A DNA stretch of 64,000 nt, from NCBI RefSeq assembly GCF_000340885.1, contig NC_020291.1:338501-402500 (forward strand). The letters run 5' to 3'. The stretch comes from Clostridium saccharoperbutylacetonicum N1-4(HMT). Lineage in GTDB: Bacteria; Bacillota; Clostridia; Clostridiales; Clostridiaceae. The position numbers and the translations under genes are program-made. Below, in pieces: positions 9,040 through 18,727 of the stretch. Positions within the stretch are counted from its first letter, which is position 1. Each line of letters starts with the position of its first letter. The notes beneath the pieces were generated by a model that worked only from the letters and a program-made list of their open reading frames with translations, did not search any database and was not told the origin of the DNA.

Positions 9040-10971
9040 TTATCTTTCTTTATTTGCTATTTCAGCAACAATTCTTTCGATGAATGCATCTAGCTTCATA
9101 GCACCTTCATCATCATTCTTTCTGCTTCTTACAGAAACTTCATTATTTGCGGCTTCTTTTTCACCTACAACTATGATGTAAGGTGTTCTTTCAAGTCTTG
9201 CTTCTCTGATCTTGTATCCAATTTTTTCAGCTCTGTAATCTGATTCAACTCTAACGCCTCTGTTCTTTAATGCTTTTGCAACTGATTCTGCATAATCATT
9301 ATATTTATCAGAGATTGGTAATACTTTTGCTTGAACTGGAGAAAGCCAAGTAGGGAATGCCCCTGCATATTCTTCTATAAGCATTGCTAAAGTTCTTTCA
9401 TAGCATCCAATTGAAGATCTATGGATTATATATGGACGTTTCTTGTCTCCATTTTTATCTATATAGCTCATATCAAATCTTTCAGCTAATGCAAAGTCAA
9501 TTTGAACTGTGAATAAAGTATCTTCTTTACCATGAACATTTTTAAATTGTAAATCAAGCTTTGGACCATAGAAAGCAGCTTCATCATCAGCTTCAGTATA
9601 ATTAACTCCTAAGTGATCTAAAATTGTCTTCATTATACCTTGAATTCTATCCCAGGCTTCAGGATCATTGATATATTTTTCAGTATTGTTTGGATCCCAT
9701 TTAGAGAATCTATAAGTTATTTTATCTGCAATTCCAAGTGTAGTCATTAAATGTTGAATTAATTCAAGAACACCTTTAAATTCTTCTTCTAATTGTTCAG
9801 GTGTAACAATTAAATGTCCATCAGCTAAAGTGAATTGTCTAACTCTTATAAGACCATGCATTTCTCCTGAAGCTTCGTTTCTAAATAAAGTAGAAGTTTC
9901 ACCATATCTTATTGGAAGATCTCTATAACTGTGTTGTTCAGCATTGTATATAGTATATTGGAATGGACAAGTCATTGGTCTTAATGCAAATACTTCATCG
10001 TCCTTTTCTTCATCTCCTAATACAAACATACCATCTTTATAATGATCCCAGTGACCAGAAACTTTATATAAATCACTCTTAGCCATAAGTGGAGTTTTAG
10101 TTATAACATAGCCTCTTTTTTCTTCTTCATCTTCAACCCATCTTTGAAGTAGTTGAATTATTTTAGCTCCTTTTGGCATTAATAGAGGAAGTCCTTGACC
10201 AACATTTTCATCAGTTGTGAATAATTTTAATTCTCTACCAAGTTTATTATGGTCTCTCTTTTTAGCTTCTTCTACAGCTTCTAAGTAAGCATCTAAATCT
10301 GATTTCTTTAAGAAAGCAGTACCATAAATTCTTGTAAGCATTTTATTCTTTTCATTACCCTTCCAGTAAGCACCAGCACTTCTAATAAGCTTGATTGCTT
10401 TAACTGACTTTAATGATAATAAATGTGGACCAGCACATAAATCAGTAAAATCACCCATCATATAGAAAGATATTACTTCATCTTCAGGAAGGTCATTTAT
10501 TAGTTCCACTTTATAAGGCTCATCCTTCATTAATTCTAATGCTTCATTTCTTGGAAGTTCAAATCTTGTAATTTCAGGATTTTCCTTAATAATTTTTTGC
10601 ATTTCTGCTTCAAGCTTTTCTAGGTCTGCAGCAGAAAAAGCAGTTTCTCTATCAAAATCATAATAGAAACCATTAGCAATTGAAGGTCCTATAGCTAATT
10701 TTGTTTCAGGGAATAATCTTTTTACTGCATAAGCTAATACATGAGATATACTGTGTCTTACAGCATCTTTACCTTCTTGATCATCAAATGTACATATGCC
10801 TAAAGAAACATCCTCATTAATTTCAGTTCTAAGATCAGCTACTTTTCCGTTAATAACACCACAGCAAGCATTTCTAGCTAAGCCTTCACTAATTGCTTTA
10901 GCAATTTCATAAATTGATAATCCAGCTTCAAATTCTTTTATTGAACCATCTTTTAAAGTTACTTTTATCAT
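9040..10971 (-). CDS. thrS: Threonyl-tRNA synthetase
   Basis: Class II aminoacyl-tRNA synthetase that charges tRNA-Thr. The 643 residues are full length: an N-terminal TGS domain (1-60), an editing domain with the H-x3-H motif (His73, His77), a catalytic core with the zinc Cys in RPMTCPFQ and the class II motif 2 (FRNEASGEMHGLIRVRQF), and a C-terminal anticodon-binding domain starting near ARVLPISDKY-like residues 545-640. The ribosome site AAGGAGGAG precedes ATG 10971. A threonine T-box leader and a near-perfect promoter lie upstream on the same strand, so expression should rise when tRNA-Thr is uncharged. Confidence 0.97.
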   Translation of the reverse strand: MIKVTLKDGSIKEFEAGLSIYEIAKAISEGLARNACCGVINGKVADLRTEINEDVSLGICTFDDQEGKDAVRHSISHVLAYAVKRLFPETKLAIGPSIANGFYYDFDRETAFSAADLEKLEAEMQKIIKENPEITRFELPRNEALELMKDEPYKVELINDLPEDEVISFYMMGDFTDLCAGPHLLSLKSVKAIKLIRSAGAYWKGNEKNKMLTRIYGTAFLKKSDLDAYLEAVEEAKKRDHNKLGRELKLFTTDENVGQGLPLLMPKGAKIIQLLQRWVEDEEEKRGYVITKTPLMAKSDLYKVSGHWDHYKDGMFVLGDEEKDDEVFALRPMTCPFQYTIYNAEQHSYRDLPIRYGETSTLFRNEASGEMHGLIRVRQFTLADGHLIVTPEQLEEEFKGVLELIQHLMTTLGIADKITYRFSKWDPNNTEKYINDPEAWDRIQGIMKTILDHLGVNYTEADDEAAFYGPKLDLQFKNVHGKEDTLFTVQIDFALAERFDMSYIDKNGDKKRPYIIHRSSIGCYERTLAMLIEEYAGAFPTWLSPVQAKVLPISDKYNDYAESVAKALKNRGVRVESDYRAEKIGYKIREARLERTPYIIVVGEKEAANNEVSVRSRKNDDEGAMKLDAFIERIVAEIANKER

Positions 10972-10990
10972 TTTTACTCCTCCTTAATTC

Positions 10991-11079
10991 AGTTAACAGT
11001 TATGAGTTAACAGTTTATGCCCTTTAGGGTATTCTGTGGGCAATTTACAGTTTTGGAAGAAATCACTGCGTGATTTCTT
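10991..11079 (-). repeat. Short repeats and palindrome between the T-box terminator and thrS
   Basis: AGTTAACAGT occurs twice (10991-11000, 11005-11014). A 10-bp palindrome, AAGAAATCAC-TGC-GTGATTTCTT, lies at 11057-11079. It lacks a T-tract, so it is not a simple terminator. This kind of short intergenic palindrome may be a small dispersed repeat. Confidence 0.4.
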
Positions 11080-11104
11080 TGAATTATATAATTATATATT
11101 TAAA

Positions 11105-11404
11105 TATAAAAAAACTCCGTCTCTAAAATATAGAGACGAAGTGATATCCGTGGTTCCACTCTAATTACCTAAAGAAAGATTAATTAAAATAGCTTATATG
11201 TAAAAGCATAAAAACTATTCCAAATAACCTAATAAAATAGGTCACTTAAAATTATCGTAACGTGATAATAACGGACTTTATTAGAGTCACTCAGAGGTGG
11301 TTTTCAGTCTAAATTTATCTAAGAATACTCACACCAGCATATTCTCTCTCTGAAAAATAAGATTTTAGCTTACTGTCCTCATCAACGTATTTACTTTATT
11401 AATA
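11105..11404 (-). promoter_or_regulatory. T-box leader (threonine) controlling thrS
   Basis: On the minus strand the T-box sequence AGAGTGGAACCACGG (about 11166-11148) is followed by the terminator stem CTTCGTCTCTA / TAGAGACGGAG and a run of T (11142-11108). Upstream, the 3' side of stem I carries CTGAAAACCACCTCTG. The ACC triplet at 11301-11299, followed by a purine, is the probable specifier and is a threonine codon. Uncharged tRNA-Thr would pair with the specifier and T-box bulge and prevent termination. Confidence 0.93.
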
Positions 11405-11410
11405 GTTATT

Positions 11411-11439
11411 ATTATAATCATTGTATTTTTCTATGTCAA
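11411..11439 (-). promoter_or_regulatory. thrS promoter
   Basis: TTGACA (11439-11434), a 17-base spacer, then TATAAT (11416-11411): a perfect consensus vegetative promoter directed into the T-box leader. Confidence 0.92.
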
Positions 11440-11691
11440 CAAGTTAATAAAAAAATTATATTAAACATAATTGAGAAATAAAGATATATTTAAAGTAAAA
11501 TGGAAAACTATATCGAATTGAATTAAATAATTTTAAGGGGAAATTAGTAAAGTTAACGTGTGTTTAACATTTAATTAACGAGAGTTAATTTGGATTTAAT
11601 GAGGAATTTATACAAGTACACTACAATTAGGCTGTGCAGAAAGATATAAGAATTAGGCATATTTTTCATATATTTATTTTAGGAGGCAGCA

Positions 11692-14073
11692 ATGAATAAA
11701 AAAATAAAAAGTATAAAAGTTAAGATCATTATGTTTTTGGTACCAATGTTATTGATTGCATTTACAGCATTAGCAGTTCTAGGCTATAAGTTTGCAAGTA
11801 ATTCATTAAAGGAAAGTAATTTGAATGTGATGTCAGAGATGACCAAGATAGCTGCATCGAGAGCTGATGATCAAATTCAAAGTGAAATTAAGAATCTAGA
11901 GGTCTTAGCAAGTAATCCTATAATTATTAATGAAAATATACAATTAGAAGAGAAAGTTAAAGTTCTTCAAGCTTCTTTAAAAGCTGTTAACCAACTAGAT
12001 ATGAGTATAAGTAATCAAAATGGAGAAGCAATTGATATATCAGGGAATAAAAAGAATGTAAAGACAACTCAAAGTTTTATCAAATCAATAAAAGGAGAAG
12101 CTGCAATAACAAATCCATTTGTAGATCCTAATACGAAAAAGAAAGTAATATCATATTCAGTGCCAATTAAAAATTCAGCAGGTAACATAATTGGGATTAT
12201 TACTTCAATGAAGGATTGCATGGATTTTTCCAAGATAAATAGTGAAATAAGTTTTTTAAAGACAGGAAGTTCAATAATTGTAGATAACAATGGAAATTAT
12301 ATAGTAGCAGCAGATGAAAGCCTAGTAAGTGAAAATAAAAATATTACAAACATAACATCAGATAAAGCATCTTTAGATGATTTAAACAACATAGGAAAGA
12401 GCATGACTATAGGAGATCAATCTGGAATAGGAAAATATATGTATGATGGTAAAGCTATGTATATGACCTATAGTCCTATTGGAAAAACAGGACTTTCAAT
12501 AGGAATAACGGTAGAAGAAAAAGATTTATTAAGTGCATTAAATAGTTTGGCTTTTATCGATGCAATAGTAACTGTAGTTATGATATTATTAATAGCTATA
12601 TTAATAATTGTATTTACAATAAAGGTGATAAATAGATTAAATGGAGCTAAAACTTATGTTGATAGTATTGCTAATGGAGATTTCTATTCTCAAATAGATA
12701 AAAAATACATTAGTGTTAATGATGAAATAAGTTCTATATGCATAAGTGTAGGACAAGCAAAGGAATCAGTTGGTAATATGATAAAGTCAGTAAAGGAAAA
12801 TGCTAGTGTTGTAAGGACTGGATCATTGTCCTTAAATGAGATATCAGAACAATTAGCGGTTCTTACAGAAGAAATATCAGCATCCATAGGAGAAGTTGCA
12901 ATAAGTACAAATAAGGAAAGCTGTGATTTCAAAGAGATATCTAACAAGTTATCAATTTTTGGAGATGAAATAAACCTAGTTAAAGATAATGTTAATTTAA
13001 TAAGTGAAGATGTTTTTATAATAAATAATAAATCTTTAGAAGGTTCAAGAGATATTGAACAACTAAATGATGGAATTGTAAGTGTTAATGATAGTTTTGG
13101 AAGATTTTCAACTAGTATTGAATATATACAAGGGGACATGAAAAATGTTCATGAAATTACTAATATTATAAATGGAATCTCAGAACAAATAAATCTTCTA
13201 TCCTTTAATGCAGCTATTGAAGCAGCGAGTGCAGGAGAAGCTGGAAGAGGCTTTAATGTTGTAGCCTTGGAAGTAAAGAAACTTTCAGATAAAAGTAAAG
13301 AATCAGCACAAAATATTAGTAAAATAATAAACAGACTTATGAAAATAATACAAAAACTTGTTGAAGAATCTAATAATATGGATGGTGAATTGCAGAAACA
13401 AAAAGATGCAGTTTACAATGCATCAAGTTCGTTTGCTGAGATAGCTGTACTAGTTAGTGAAATTGCACCTAAGGTTACAAATATTAATGATTTATTTAAT
13501 GATATTAGCAATAACAAAGATTTAATCGTTGATACTGTCAGTGAGTTATCAGAAGAAATAATAAATACATCTAATTCTTTAGTTCAAGTTACAGATTCAT
13601 CCGTGGAACTAGCAATATTTGCTGAAAAGGTTAGTAATAGTTCTAATTTACTATTGAATAAGGCTGATGATCTGATAGAAAAAGTAAAATTATTTAAAAT
13701 TGAAAAAAATGAAGTTAATGCTGAAATAACTGTAGATAAGAAAGATGAAAAAATAGGTATTGAAAGCATAAGTTCTTTAGAAAAAGTTAATAATGATGAA
13801 GTTAATAAAGAAGATTCAGCTTCCATATTAGATAACAAACTAAAAAAAGAAGAAGTTATTAATAATACTCTTAGTTATTATGAAAACTTAGATTTGCCCT
13901 TGATAGAAAATTTAGAAGACTTAGATATATATCAATTGGAGCAGTTTGAAGAAGATTTACAGCTAAAGGATTTTGGATGGGGGGGCACTAAAGTAACAGA
14001 GATAAAAGATTATATTAAACAAAAAGAATCAGTAGGTTTTGATGATGACGATGATGAATTTAATATATCCTAA
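11692..14073 (+). CDS. Methyl-accepting chemotaxis protein
   Basis: 793 residues. Membrane helix at about 12-34, an extracellular double-Cache sensor (about 40-280), a second membrane helix (about 285-310), a HAMP region, then the cytoplasmic signalling coiled coil with the conserved tip [20 protein letters not shown]. It would sense a small ligand outside the cell and control the CheA kinase. After the signalling domain there is an unusual acidic tail of ~110 residues ending in [10 protein letters not shown], with no adaptor-binding pentapeptide that I can recognise. The ribosome site AGGAGGC precedes ATG 11692. No che genes are nearby. The 290 bases upstream hold only the divergent thrS promoter. 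Confidence 0.93.
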   Translation: MNKKIKSIKVKIIMFLVPMLLIAFTALAVLGYKFASNSLKESNLNVMSEMTKIAASRADDQIQSEIKNLEVLASNPIIINENIQLEEKVKVLQASLKAVNQLDMSISNQNGEAIDISGNKKNVKTTQSFIKSIKGEAAITNPFVDPNTKKKVISYSVPIKNSAGNIIGIITSMKDCMDFSKINSEISFLKTGSSIIVDNNGNYIVAADESLVSENKNITNITSDKASLDDLNNIGKSMTIGDQSGIGKYMYDGKAMYMTYSPIGKTGLSIGITVEEKDLLSALNSLAFIDAIVTVVMILLIAILIIVFTIKVINRLNGAKTYVDSIANGDFYSQIDKKYISVNDEISSICISVGQAKESVGNMIKSVKENASVVRTGSLSLNEISEQLAVLTEEISASIGEVAISTNKESCDFKEISNKLSIFGDEINLVKDNVNLISEDVFIINNKSLEGSRDIEQLNDGIVSVNDSFGRFSTSIEYIQGDMKNVHEITNIINGISEQINLLSFNAAIEAASAGEAGRGFNVVALEVKKLSDKSKESAQNISKIINRLMKIIQKLVEESNNMDGELQKQKDAVYNASSSFAEIAVLVSEIAPKVTNINDLFNDISNNKDLIVDTVSELSEEIINTSNSLVQVTDSSVELAIFAEKVSNSSNLLLNKADDLIEKVKLFKIEKNEVNAEITVDKKDEKIGIESISSLEKVNNDEVNKEDSASILDNKLKKEEVINNTLSYYENLDLPLIENLEDLDIYQLEQFEEDLQLKDFGWGGTKVTEIKDYIKQKESVGFDDDDDEFNIS

Positions 14074-14083
14074 TTGAAAGTAC

Positions 14084-14117
14084 AAGGCTATTTGCTTATA
14101 AAATGAGCAGATAGCCT
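14084..14117. terminator. Terminator between the MCP and HNH genes
   Basis: Stem AAGGCTATtTGCT / AGCAgATAGCCTT with an 8-base loop, between converging genes. The T-tract is weak. Confidence 0.65.
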
Positions 14118-14145
14118 TATTAGATATAATAAATTTAAATAAAGT

Positions 14146-14550
14146 CTAATAATTATCTTCAATCAGTTTATCTAAAGTTAGATTAACAATCATTTCTTCA
14201 GTATAAAATTTTTCACCCATTATTATAAAAATTACTTCTGATTTCTTAAAGCCTTCTTTATAAAGCTTTAAGTTTCTAGTTATTCGTTTTAGAGTATTTT
14301 TTGGAATATTTAATTCTAAAGCTAATTCTTTAAAAGAATAATAATCTTTTTTTAGTATAAAATATAGTTTATTTTGAAGATCTAATTTATATCTAAGATC
14401 AACCTCTTTGGATTGATGGGGGCCATATTTTCCTCTATGATGAGACGGACATAAATATTTGTAGTTTAATTCTATATCAAAGCCACCTTCACTTCTGTGA
14501 ACAATATGATGTATATCAGCTTCGGCATTACATATTTCACATAAAGACAA
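14146..14550 (-). CDS. HNH-motif protein with C-terminal helix-turn-helix
   Basis: 134 residues. The N-terminal half has a compact HNH/zinc pattern: C4-x2-C7, HHIVHRSEGG, an Asn in ELNYKYLC, then C-x2-HHRG. This matches small HNH endonucleases. The C-terminal half contains YSFKELALELNIPKNTLKRI, a plausible helix-turn-helix. The start is TTG 14550, eight bases after AAGGAGG. HNH proteins of this size can be nicking or restriction enzymes, but the second domain suggests sequence-specific DNA binding, so it may act as a regulator. No phage or restriction genes are adjacent. Confidence 0.7.
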   Translation of the reverse strand: MSLCEICNAEADIHHIVHRSEGGFDIELNYKYLCPSHHRGKYGPHQSKEVDLRYKLDLQNKLYFILKKDYYSFKELALELNIPKNTLKRITRNLKLYKEGFKKSEVIFIIMGEKFYTEEMIVNLTLDKLIEDNY

Positions 14551-14622
14551 TTTTTAATCCTCCTTAGATTCTGCTTTATATATTTATAAATACATAAAGG
14601 GTAAAAAATATTTTAAATTATA

Positions 14623-14701
14623 TTAATCAATATAAGTATATTCAGTTACTAACAGTTATTATTATAAATTAATCAATAGGAAATAGCAATTTTAATCAAT
14701 A
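14623..14701. repeat. Three TTAATCAATA repeats upstream of an unknown gene
   Basis: TTAATCAATA is exact at 14623-14632, 14669-14678 and 14692-14701, on the same strand, at spacings of 46 and 23 bases. They lie in the 300-bp divergent region between the HNH/HTH gene and the gene at 14856. Possible protein-binding sites; in AT-rich DNA chance is not excluded. Confidence 0.35.
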
Positions 14702-14855
14702 TGATAAAAATTTATAAAATATCAATAAAATGGAAGAAAAAATGATATTATAATATTAGGAAATTCAAATTCATATTGTGCCAAGTGAACCCTAAAAAGG
14801 GTTTATAAGTTATATTAATATATTTTATTAAATCTTTAGTAGGAAGGTGAATAAA

Positions 14856-15530
14856 TTGAAAGAGAATTATAATTCGTTTAATTATTGGGAAAACGTTTTA
14901 AGAGAAAACAAAAATAGAAGAGCGCATGTATTAATGCAAAAGCTGCCGACAGAGAAGAGTGTTTACTTTCACACAATATTATTTGGAAAGAAAAATGGAA
15001 TACACAACATGTGGGGGTATGTTCCAAATATAAAAGGTCTAGTAGGCTATCTTCAATATCCATTTTTGCAAGAAGCTTTTTACAGATGGGTACACGGGAA
15101 AGATAGAATTATTTCACAAATTCCACACATGACAATTGATAAGATTTCTAAGGAAGGTGAAAAAGCAAAAAAGATAACAAGGGAAACAGCGATAAACATG
15201 CGTAGAGACTATGATTTCCTTAATAGCTTATGGGCTCTTCCACATGATAGAATCAAAATGGAATTAGAAAAATTTATAATTGATTTTAATAGAAGATGGA
15301 TAGGTAATAATCAACGTTTTATATATATAAAGGTTTTTAATACTCCAGAAGAAGTAGGTGAATTTGTAATATCCTCATCTTTGATAACGTCTACAGAAAA
15401 AGAATTTGAAAATAAAATAGGAATGACTATAGAGGAATGGAGAGAGGTTTGTAAATTTGCAATAAGTAATTCTGACAAAGGTGAGTTATTTAAAGAGGTT
15501 TTGCGAAAAAAATTAAGTGAGGTATATTAG
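14856..15530 (+). CDS. Hypothetical protein
   Basis: 224 residues counted from TTG 14856, which lies six bases after AAGGTG; the GTG at 14847 falls inside that site. I recognise no family. It is a soluble, basic protein rich in aromatic residues (for example FNYWENVL, MWGYVPNIKG and FNRRWIG), with no signal peptide or membrane helix. The middle part (YDFLNSLWALPHDRIKMELE) is predicted helical. It has its own hairpin terminator and is convergent with ispF. The function is unknown. Confidence 0.65.
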   Translation: MKENYNSFNYWENVLRENKNRRAHVLMQKLPTEKSVYFHTILFGKKNGIHNMWGYVPNIKGLVGYLQYPFLQEAFYRWVHGKDRIISQIPHMTIDKISKEGEKAKKITRETAINMRRDYDFLNSLWALPHDRIKMELEKFIIDFNRRWIGNNQRFIYIKVFNTPEEVGEFVISSSLITSTEKEFENKIGMTIEEWREVCKFAISNSDKGELFKEVLRKKLSEVY

Positions 15531-15569
15531 AATAATAGTCGAGCAATAGGTTATGAAATAAATATGAAA

Positions 15570-15601
15570 GGAAAGTTTACTTAATTCTTAGTAAACTTTC
15601 C
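15570..15601. terminator. Terminator shared by the hypothetical gene and ispF
   Basis: A perfect 12-bp stem, GGAAAGTTTACT / AGTAAACTTTCC, with an 8-base loop, between convergent genes. Confidence 0.8.
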
Positions 15602-15616
15602 CTAAAAACTTAGTTT

Positions 15617-16093
15617 TTATTTGATATTTTCAACAGAAGCTATACTTTGAGCTGAAATTCCAAGCATTTCACCAGTAAAGCCAAGACCTTCTTCAGTAGT
15701 AGCTTTAATATTAATTTTATCAAGATCTATATTAAGAGCTTCAGATATATTTTCTCTCATATTCTGAATATGTGGTAACATTTTTGGTTTTTGTGCAATT
15801 ATAGTAGCATCTATATTATTCACTGCATATCCTGCTTCAAAAATTAGTTTTCCTGTTTCCTTAAGTAATAAAAGGCTAGATATGCCGCTGAATTTACTAT
15901 CTGTATCAGGAAAGTGCTTACCAATATCTCCAAGGGCACAAGCACCTAACAAAGAATCCATTATTGCATGAAGAAGAACATCAGCATCAGAATGACCAAG
16001 TAATCCTTTTTCATATGGGATTTCAACTCCACCTAAAATTAACTTTCTATTTTCAACTAATCTATGAACATCATATCCTAAGCCTACTCGCAT
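15617..16093 (-). CDS. ispF: 2-C-methyl-D-erythritol 2,4-cyclodiphosphate synthase
   Basis: Fifth step of the MEP isoprenoid pathway, forming the cyclic diphosphate from CDP-ME-2-phosphate. The zinc/active-site motif GYDVHRL is at residues 6-12, [11 protein letters not shown] follows, and the CMP-binding [12 protein letters not shown] is near the C-terminus. 158 residues is the family length. The start is set at ATG 16093; the in-frame ATG at 16108 overlaps the GAGGTG ribosome site. No other MEP gene is adjacent. Confidence 0.95.
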   Translation of the reverse strand: MRVGLGYDVHRLVENRKLILGGVEIPYEKGLLGHSDADVLLHAIMDSLLGACALGDIGKHFPDTDSKFSGISSLLLLKETGKLIFEAGYAVNNIDATIIAQKPKMLPHIQNMRENISEALNIDLDKINIKATTEEGLGFTGEMLGISAQSIASVENIK

Positions 16094-16120
16094 ATAATAA
16101 CACCTCATTCAAATAATTAT

Positions 16121-16156
16121 TATATATATTGCAAAATTATATTTGCAATATATATA
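16121..16156. repeat. AT-rich inverted repeat upstream of ispF
   Basis: TATATATTGCAAA / TTTGCAATATATA around a short loop, just 5' of ispF. Role unknown. The rest of 16160-16450 holds no gene I can support. Confidence 0.4.
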
Positions 16157-16454
16157 CTTTATTTATTTTAACATAATATGCTATGCGATTATATAAAAAA
16201 TAATTATATAGAAGTTAGTTGAATACGTATTACTTTGAAATACGACTAATTTTATAAGAATTAACTATTTGTGAGTTAGGAATTTTAACATTAAACCTAA
16301 TAGTAATGAGTTTGATTACTTTATTTAAAAGGAAATGTATAAAAGAAATTCTGTGCTTTCTTTTAAAATCAACATAAATTATTTTAGCTCTCATAAATAA
16401 TCTCCAAAATATTAATTTTAAGTATATAATATTTTATTAATGAAGGGCTTTATA

Positions 16455-16463
16455 TGCTATAAT
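16455..16463 (+). promoter_or_regulatory. Extended -10 element for the SigI/RsgI-like gene
   Basis: TGCTATAAT fits the extended -10 consensus 56 bases before the start codon. The -35 region is weak. Confidence 0.4.
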
Positions 16464-16519
16464 AACATAGTATGAAATAGATATATAAAGGGTTAATATT
16501 TTAAAGAGGTGTTAATTAT

Positions 16520-17545
16520 ATGGATGGATTAGGCTTTAAGAAAGATAGATATGTATTTGCTTCGGCTCCATCAATGATGGTACTAGGAGATGGAAATGAA
16601 AGCAATAAAAGCAAGCAAATATCTTTATTTTTAAATGAATTAAATACATATAATGTTTTACTTAAAGATTTAGTTAATTTTCCACTGAGAGAAAATGATA
16701 GAAATGTATCTTTAAATGTTGCATATTACATAATAAGTGATGAGGAAATATTACAAAAGGTTATTGAAAAGAAAGACTTGCCTATAGGGAAGTTAAGTAA
16801 GTTAACAAGGCTTAAACCTGAATATTTAGAAAAACTTAGAGATTATATTTTAGCATACTACATAGTTTTAAATAATCCTTATTATAAGAGTTTGCAAGAT
16901 TCACTTAGAATAAAATTAAAGGAAGATAACAATGTTATTAATATTTCAAATAAGAATGAGAAAATACATAAAGGGTTAGCAGTAAAATTGGTAGGCAGAG
17001 CTGTATATATTTTGACGTCTAAAGGTGAATTCTTTAAAATAAAGACTAGTGATAAAGTTAGTGTTGGAGAAATAGCAGAAGGTAAAGAAAAACGATTTTT
17101 TAGAAATTATAGGATTCACATATCTATTCTATTATTTGTACTTATACTTATTGGTAGTGGTATTATTATTCAATATAGGACAACGCAAAGTACAATTGTC
17201 ATTGAGACAAGCTCCAATATAAAAATACATATTAATAAATTTAACAAAGTGATATATATGTATTCACCAACGGAAAAGGGAAAAGAGCTTATTAACAGCA
17301 TAGATGTTGAAAATAAAGATGTAGATGAAGCTATATCTAAAACCTTTGAATATGCTGTGAAAAATCAAATGATAGATTTAAGTAAAAAGACTCTTATGAC
17401 AATAAGTGGTCAACCACTAAAATATGGAACACTTATTAAAACCAATAAAGTTATTTCTGAAAATAAAGTGCCAATAATTATAAATAATTCAGGAAATCAA
17501 CAAAACTTACCAAAGGATCAAAGTGAAGATGAAACGAAAAAATAG
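16520..17545 (+). CDS. Fusion of a SigI C-terminal domain with an RsgI-type membrane anti-sigma factor
   Basis: 341 residues. Residues ~30-135 have the pattern of the C-terminal DNA-binding domain of SigI sigma factors (ISLFLNELNTYNVLLKDLV, the KKDLPIGKLSKL core, then YLEKLRDYILAYYIVL). Residues 149-190 match the RsgI N-terminal anti-sigma domain (KGLAVKLVGRAVYILTSKGE). A single membrane helix (about 198-218) follows, then an extracytoplasmic domain (about 222-300) and a polar tail. Normally sigI and rsgI are two genes; here the sigma-2 region is missing and the sigma-4-like part is joined to its inhibitor. The ribosome site AAGAGGTG precedes ATG 16520. The domain calls are by eye; the fusion itself is directly visible as one uninterrupted frame. 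Confidence 0.7.
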   Translation: MDGLGFKKDRYVFASAPSMMVLGDGNESNKSKQISLFLNELNTYNVLLKDLVNFPLRENDRNVSLNVAYYIISDEEILQKVIEKKDLPIGKLSKLTRLKPEYLEKLRDYILAYYIVLNNPYYKSLQDSLRIKLKEDNNVINISNKNEKIHKGLAVKLVGRAVYILTSKGEFFKIKTSDKVSVGEIAEGKEKRFFRNYRIHISILLFVLILIGSGIIIQYRTTQSTIVIETSSNIKIHINKFNKVIYMYSPTEKGKELINSIDVENKDVDEAISKTFEYAVKNQMIDLSKKTLMTISGQPLKYGTLIKTNKVISENKVPIIINNSGNQQNLPKDQSEDETKK

Positions 17546-17573
17546 CCTTAAAATTAGGGCTATTTTTTCGTTT
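17532..17573. terminator. Bidirectional terminator containing both stop codons
   Basis: A stem of AAACGAAAAAATAGCC with GGCTATTTTTTCGTTT around a 10-base loop. The stop codons of both converging genes (17543-17545 plus strand, 17562-17560 minus strand) fall inside the hairpin. Confidence 0.9.
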
Positions 17574-18498
17574 TAGTTAACACATCTTTAAAAGTATCCA
17601 TGTCATATGTGGAACTAATATAAATTCTATCAAGTTTGAAAAAATTGTCATCTTTATCTGCAAGGCCTCTATTTGTGGTAAATCCAAAAGTATATCCTGA
17701 ATTTTTGGCTGCTTTTATACTATCTTCGTTATAATCTCCGAAAGGATAAGCGATTGAAGTAACTTCTTTACCAGTTATTGCTTCCAAAGTTTTTTTAGAT
17801 TCCGTTAATTCTTTTAATTGGTCTTCATATGTGAGTTTATTGAGATGTGGGTGATTAATAGTATGGCTTTCGATATCGATTCCATATGTAGACATTTCTT
17901 TTATTGCTTCTTTTGATAAATAATAATTGCCATCTAAATTAGAAGTTATGCAAAATATTGTAGCATTCATATTTAATTCTTTTAATATAGGAAAGGCGCT
18001 ATAATAATTATCCATATATCCATCATCGAAGGTAATAAGGATACTTTTTTCAGGAATAAGTGAATGATTTAATAAATAATTTTTTAAATCTTTCATAGTA
18101 AGGGTTATATAGCCTTTGTCTTTTATATATGTGAGTTCTGCTTTAAGTTTTTCAGGTGTTATTATTACTTCGTTGGTAGCTGGCTCTGTAACAGAATGAT
18201 AATATAGTACTGGTATGCCTATATTAGCATTAGTTAGTATGACATTATTTAATTTAGCTTTTTTGGAGGTTACTTCATTAATCATTTTATTGAAAAGTTG
18301 AGCACTTGAGTTATCCACAGATTTGCTTTCCAAATCATTGTTATGTACTAATTCATTTTTAGATGAACTATTATTAAAATATCTGATAGAGAAACATACT
18401 ATAGCAAGTAAGATAATGGATATAAAAATTAATGCATATTTTTTACTTAATATTTTTTTGAAAAAATAAATTATGTTCAAATCTTTTAAGTTAGGCAT
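17560..18498 (-). CDS. Membrane-anchored polysaccharide deacetylase (NodB family, CE4)
   Basis: An N-terminal membrane helix anchors a CE4 deacetylase domain outside the cell. The metal and catalytic motifs are present: TFDDGYMD (Asp-Asp), SHTINHPHL (both His), and AYPFGDYN. It probably deacetylates peptidoglycan or another N-acetylated glycan. The start is uncertain. The frame extends to ATG 18546, but a TATAAT sits right before that codon. I use ATG 18498 (MPNLKDLN), 15 bases after AGGAGG. A seven-codon uORF begins at the ideal distance and overlaps this start. Confidence 0.85.
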   Translation of the reverse strand: MPNLKDLNIIYFFKKILSKKYALIFISIILLAIVCFSIRYFNNSSSKNELVHNNDLESKSVDNSSAQLFNKMINEVTSKKAKLNNVILTNANIGIPVLYYHSVTEPATNEVIITPEKLKAELTYIKDKGYITLTMKDLKNYLLNHSLIPEKSILITFDDGYMDNYYSAFPILKELNMNATIFCITSNLDGNYYLSKEAIKEMSTYGIDIESHTINHPHLNKLTYEDQLKELTESKKTLEAITGKEVTSIAYPFGDYNEDSIKAAKNSGYTFGFTTNRGLADKDDNFFKLDRIYISSTYDMDTFKDVLTKTKK

Positions 18499-18509
18499 AA
18501 ATAAACCAT
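18486..18509 (-). CDS. Possible seven-codon leader ORF overlapping the deacetylase start
   Basis: AGGAGG (18519-18514) is followed four bases later by ATG 18509, encoding MVYLCLT and ending at 18486, out of frame with and across the deacetylase ATG at 18498. It could couple or limit translation of the deacetylase. Confidence 0.3.
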   Translation of the reverse strand: MVYLCLT

Positions 18510-18727
18510 TTGACCTCCTATCATTTGAATTGAAAATGTAATTCATCTATAATTATATCCTAAATTACAAGAAAAATTATAGGAATTTTGATTTTTTTAA
18601 TAAGGTATACAATTAATAGGATTAACAAGAATGCAAAATTAAGAATTGTGGTTATTATCCAATTATATTAAAGGAATAATATTATAAAAAGAGTAGCATA
18701 ATATATAAATAGTACAACTTATTAACA

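Noticed and set aside
11057..11079. Second terminator in the thrS leader
   Set aside because: The palindrome lacks a T-tract on the thrS strand and would sit after the T-box antiterminator, which would abolish regulation.
9040..11439. A defect in thrS regulation
   Set aside because: Promoter, T-box, terminator and gene are all intact; this is an ordinary threonine T-box unit.
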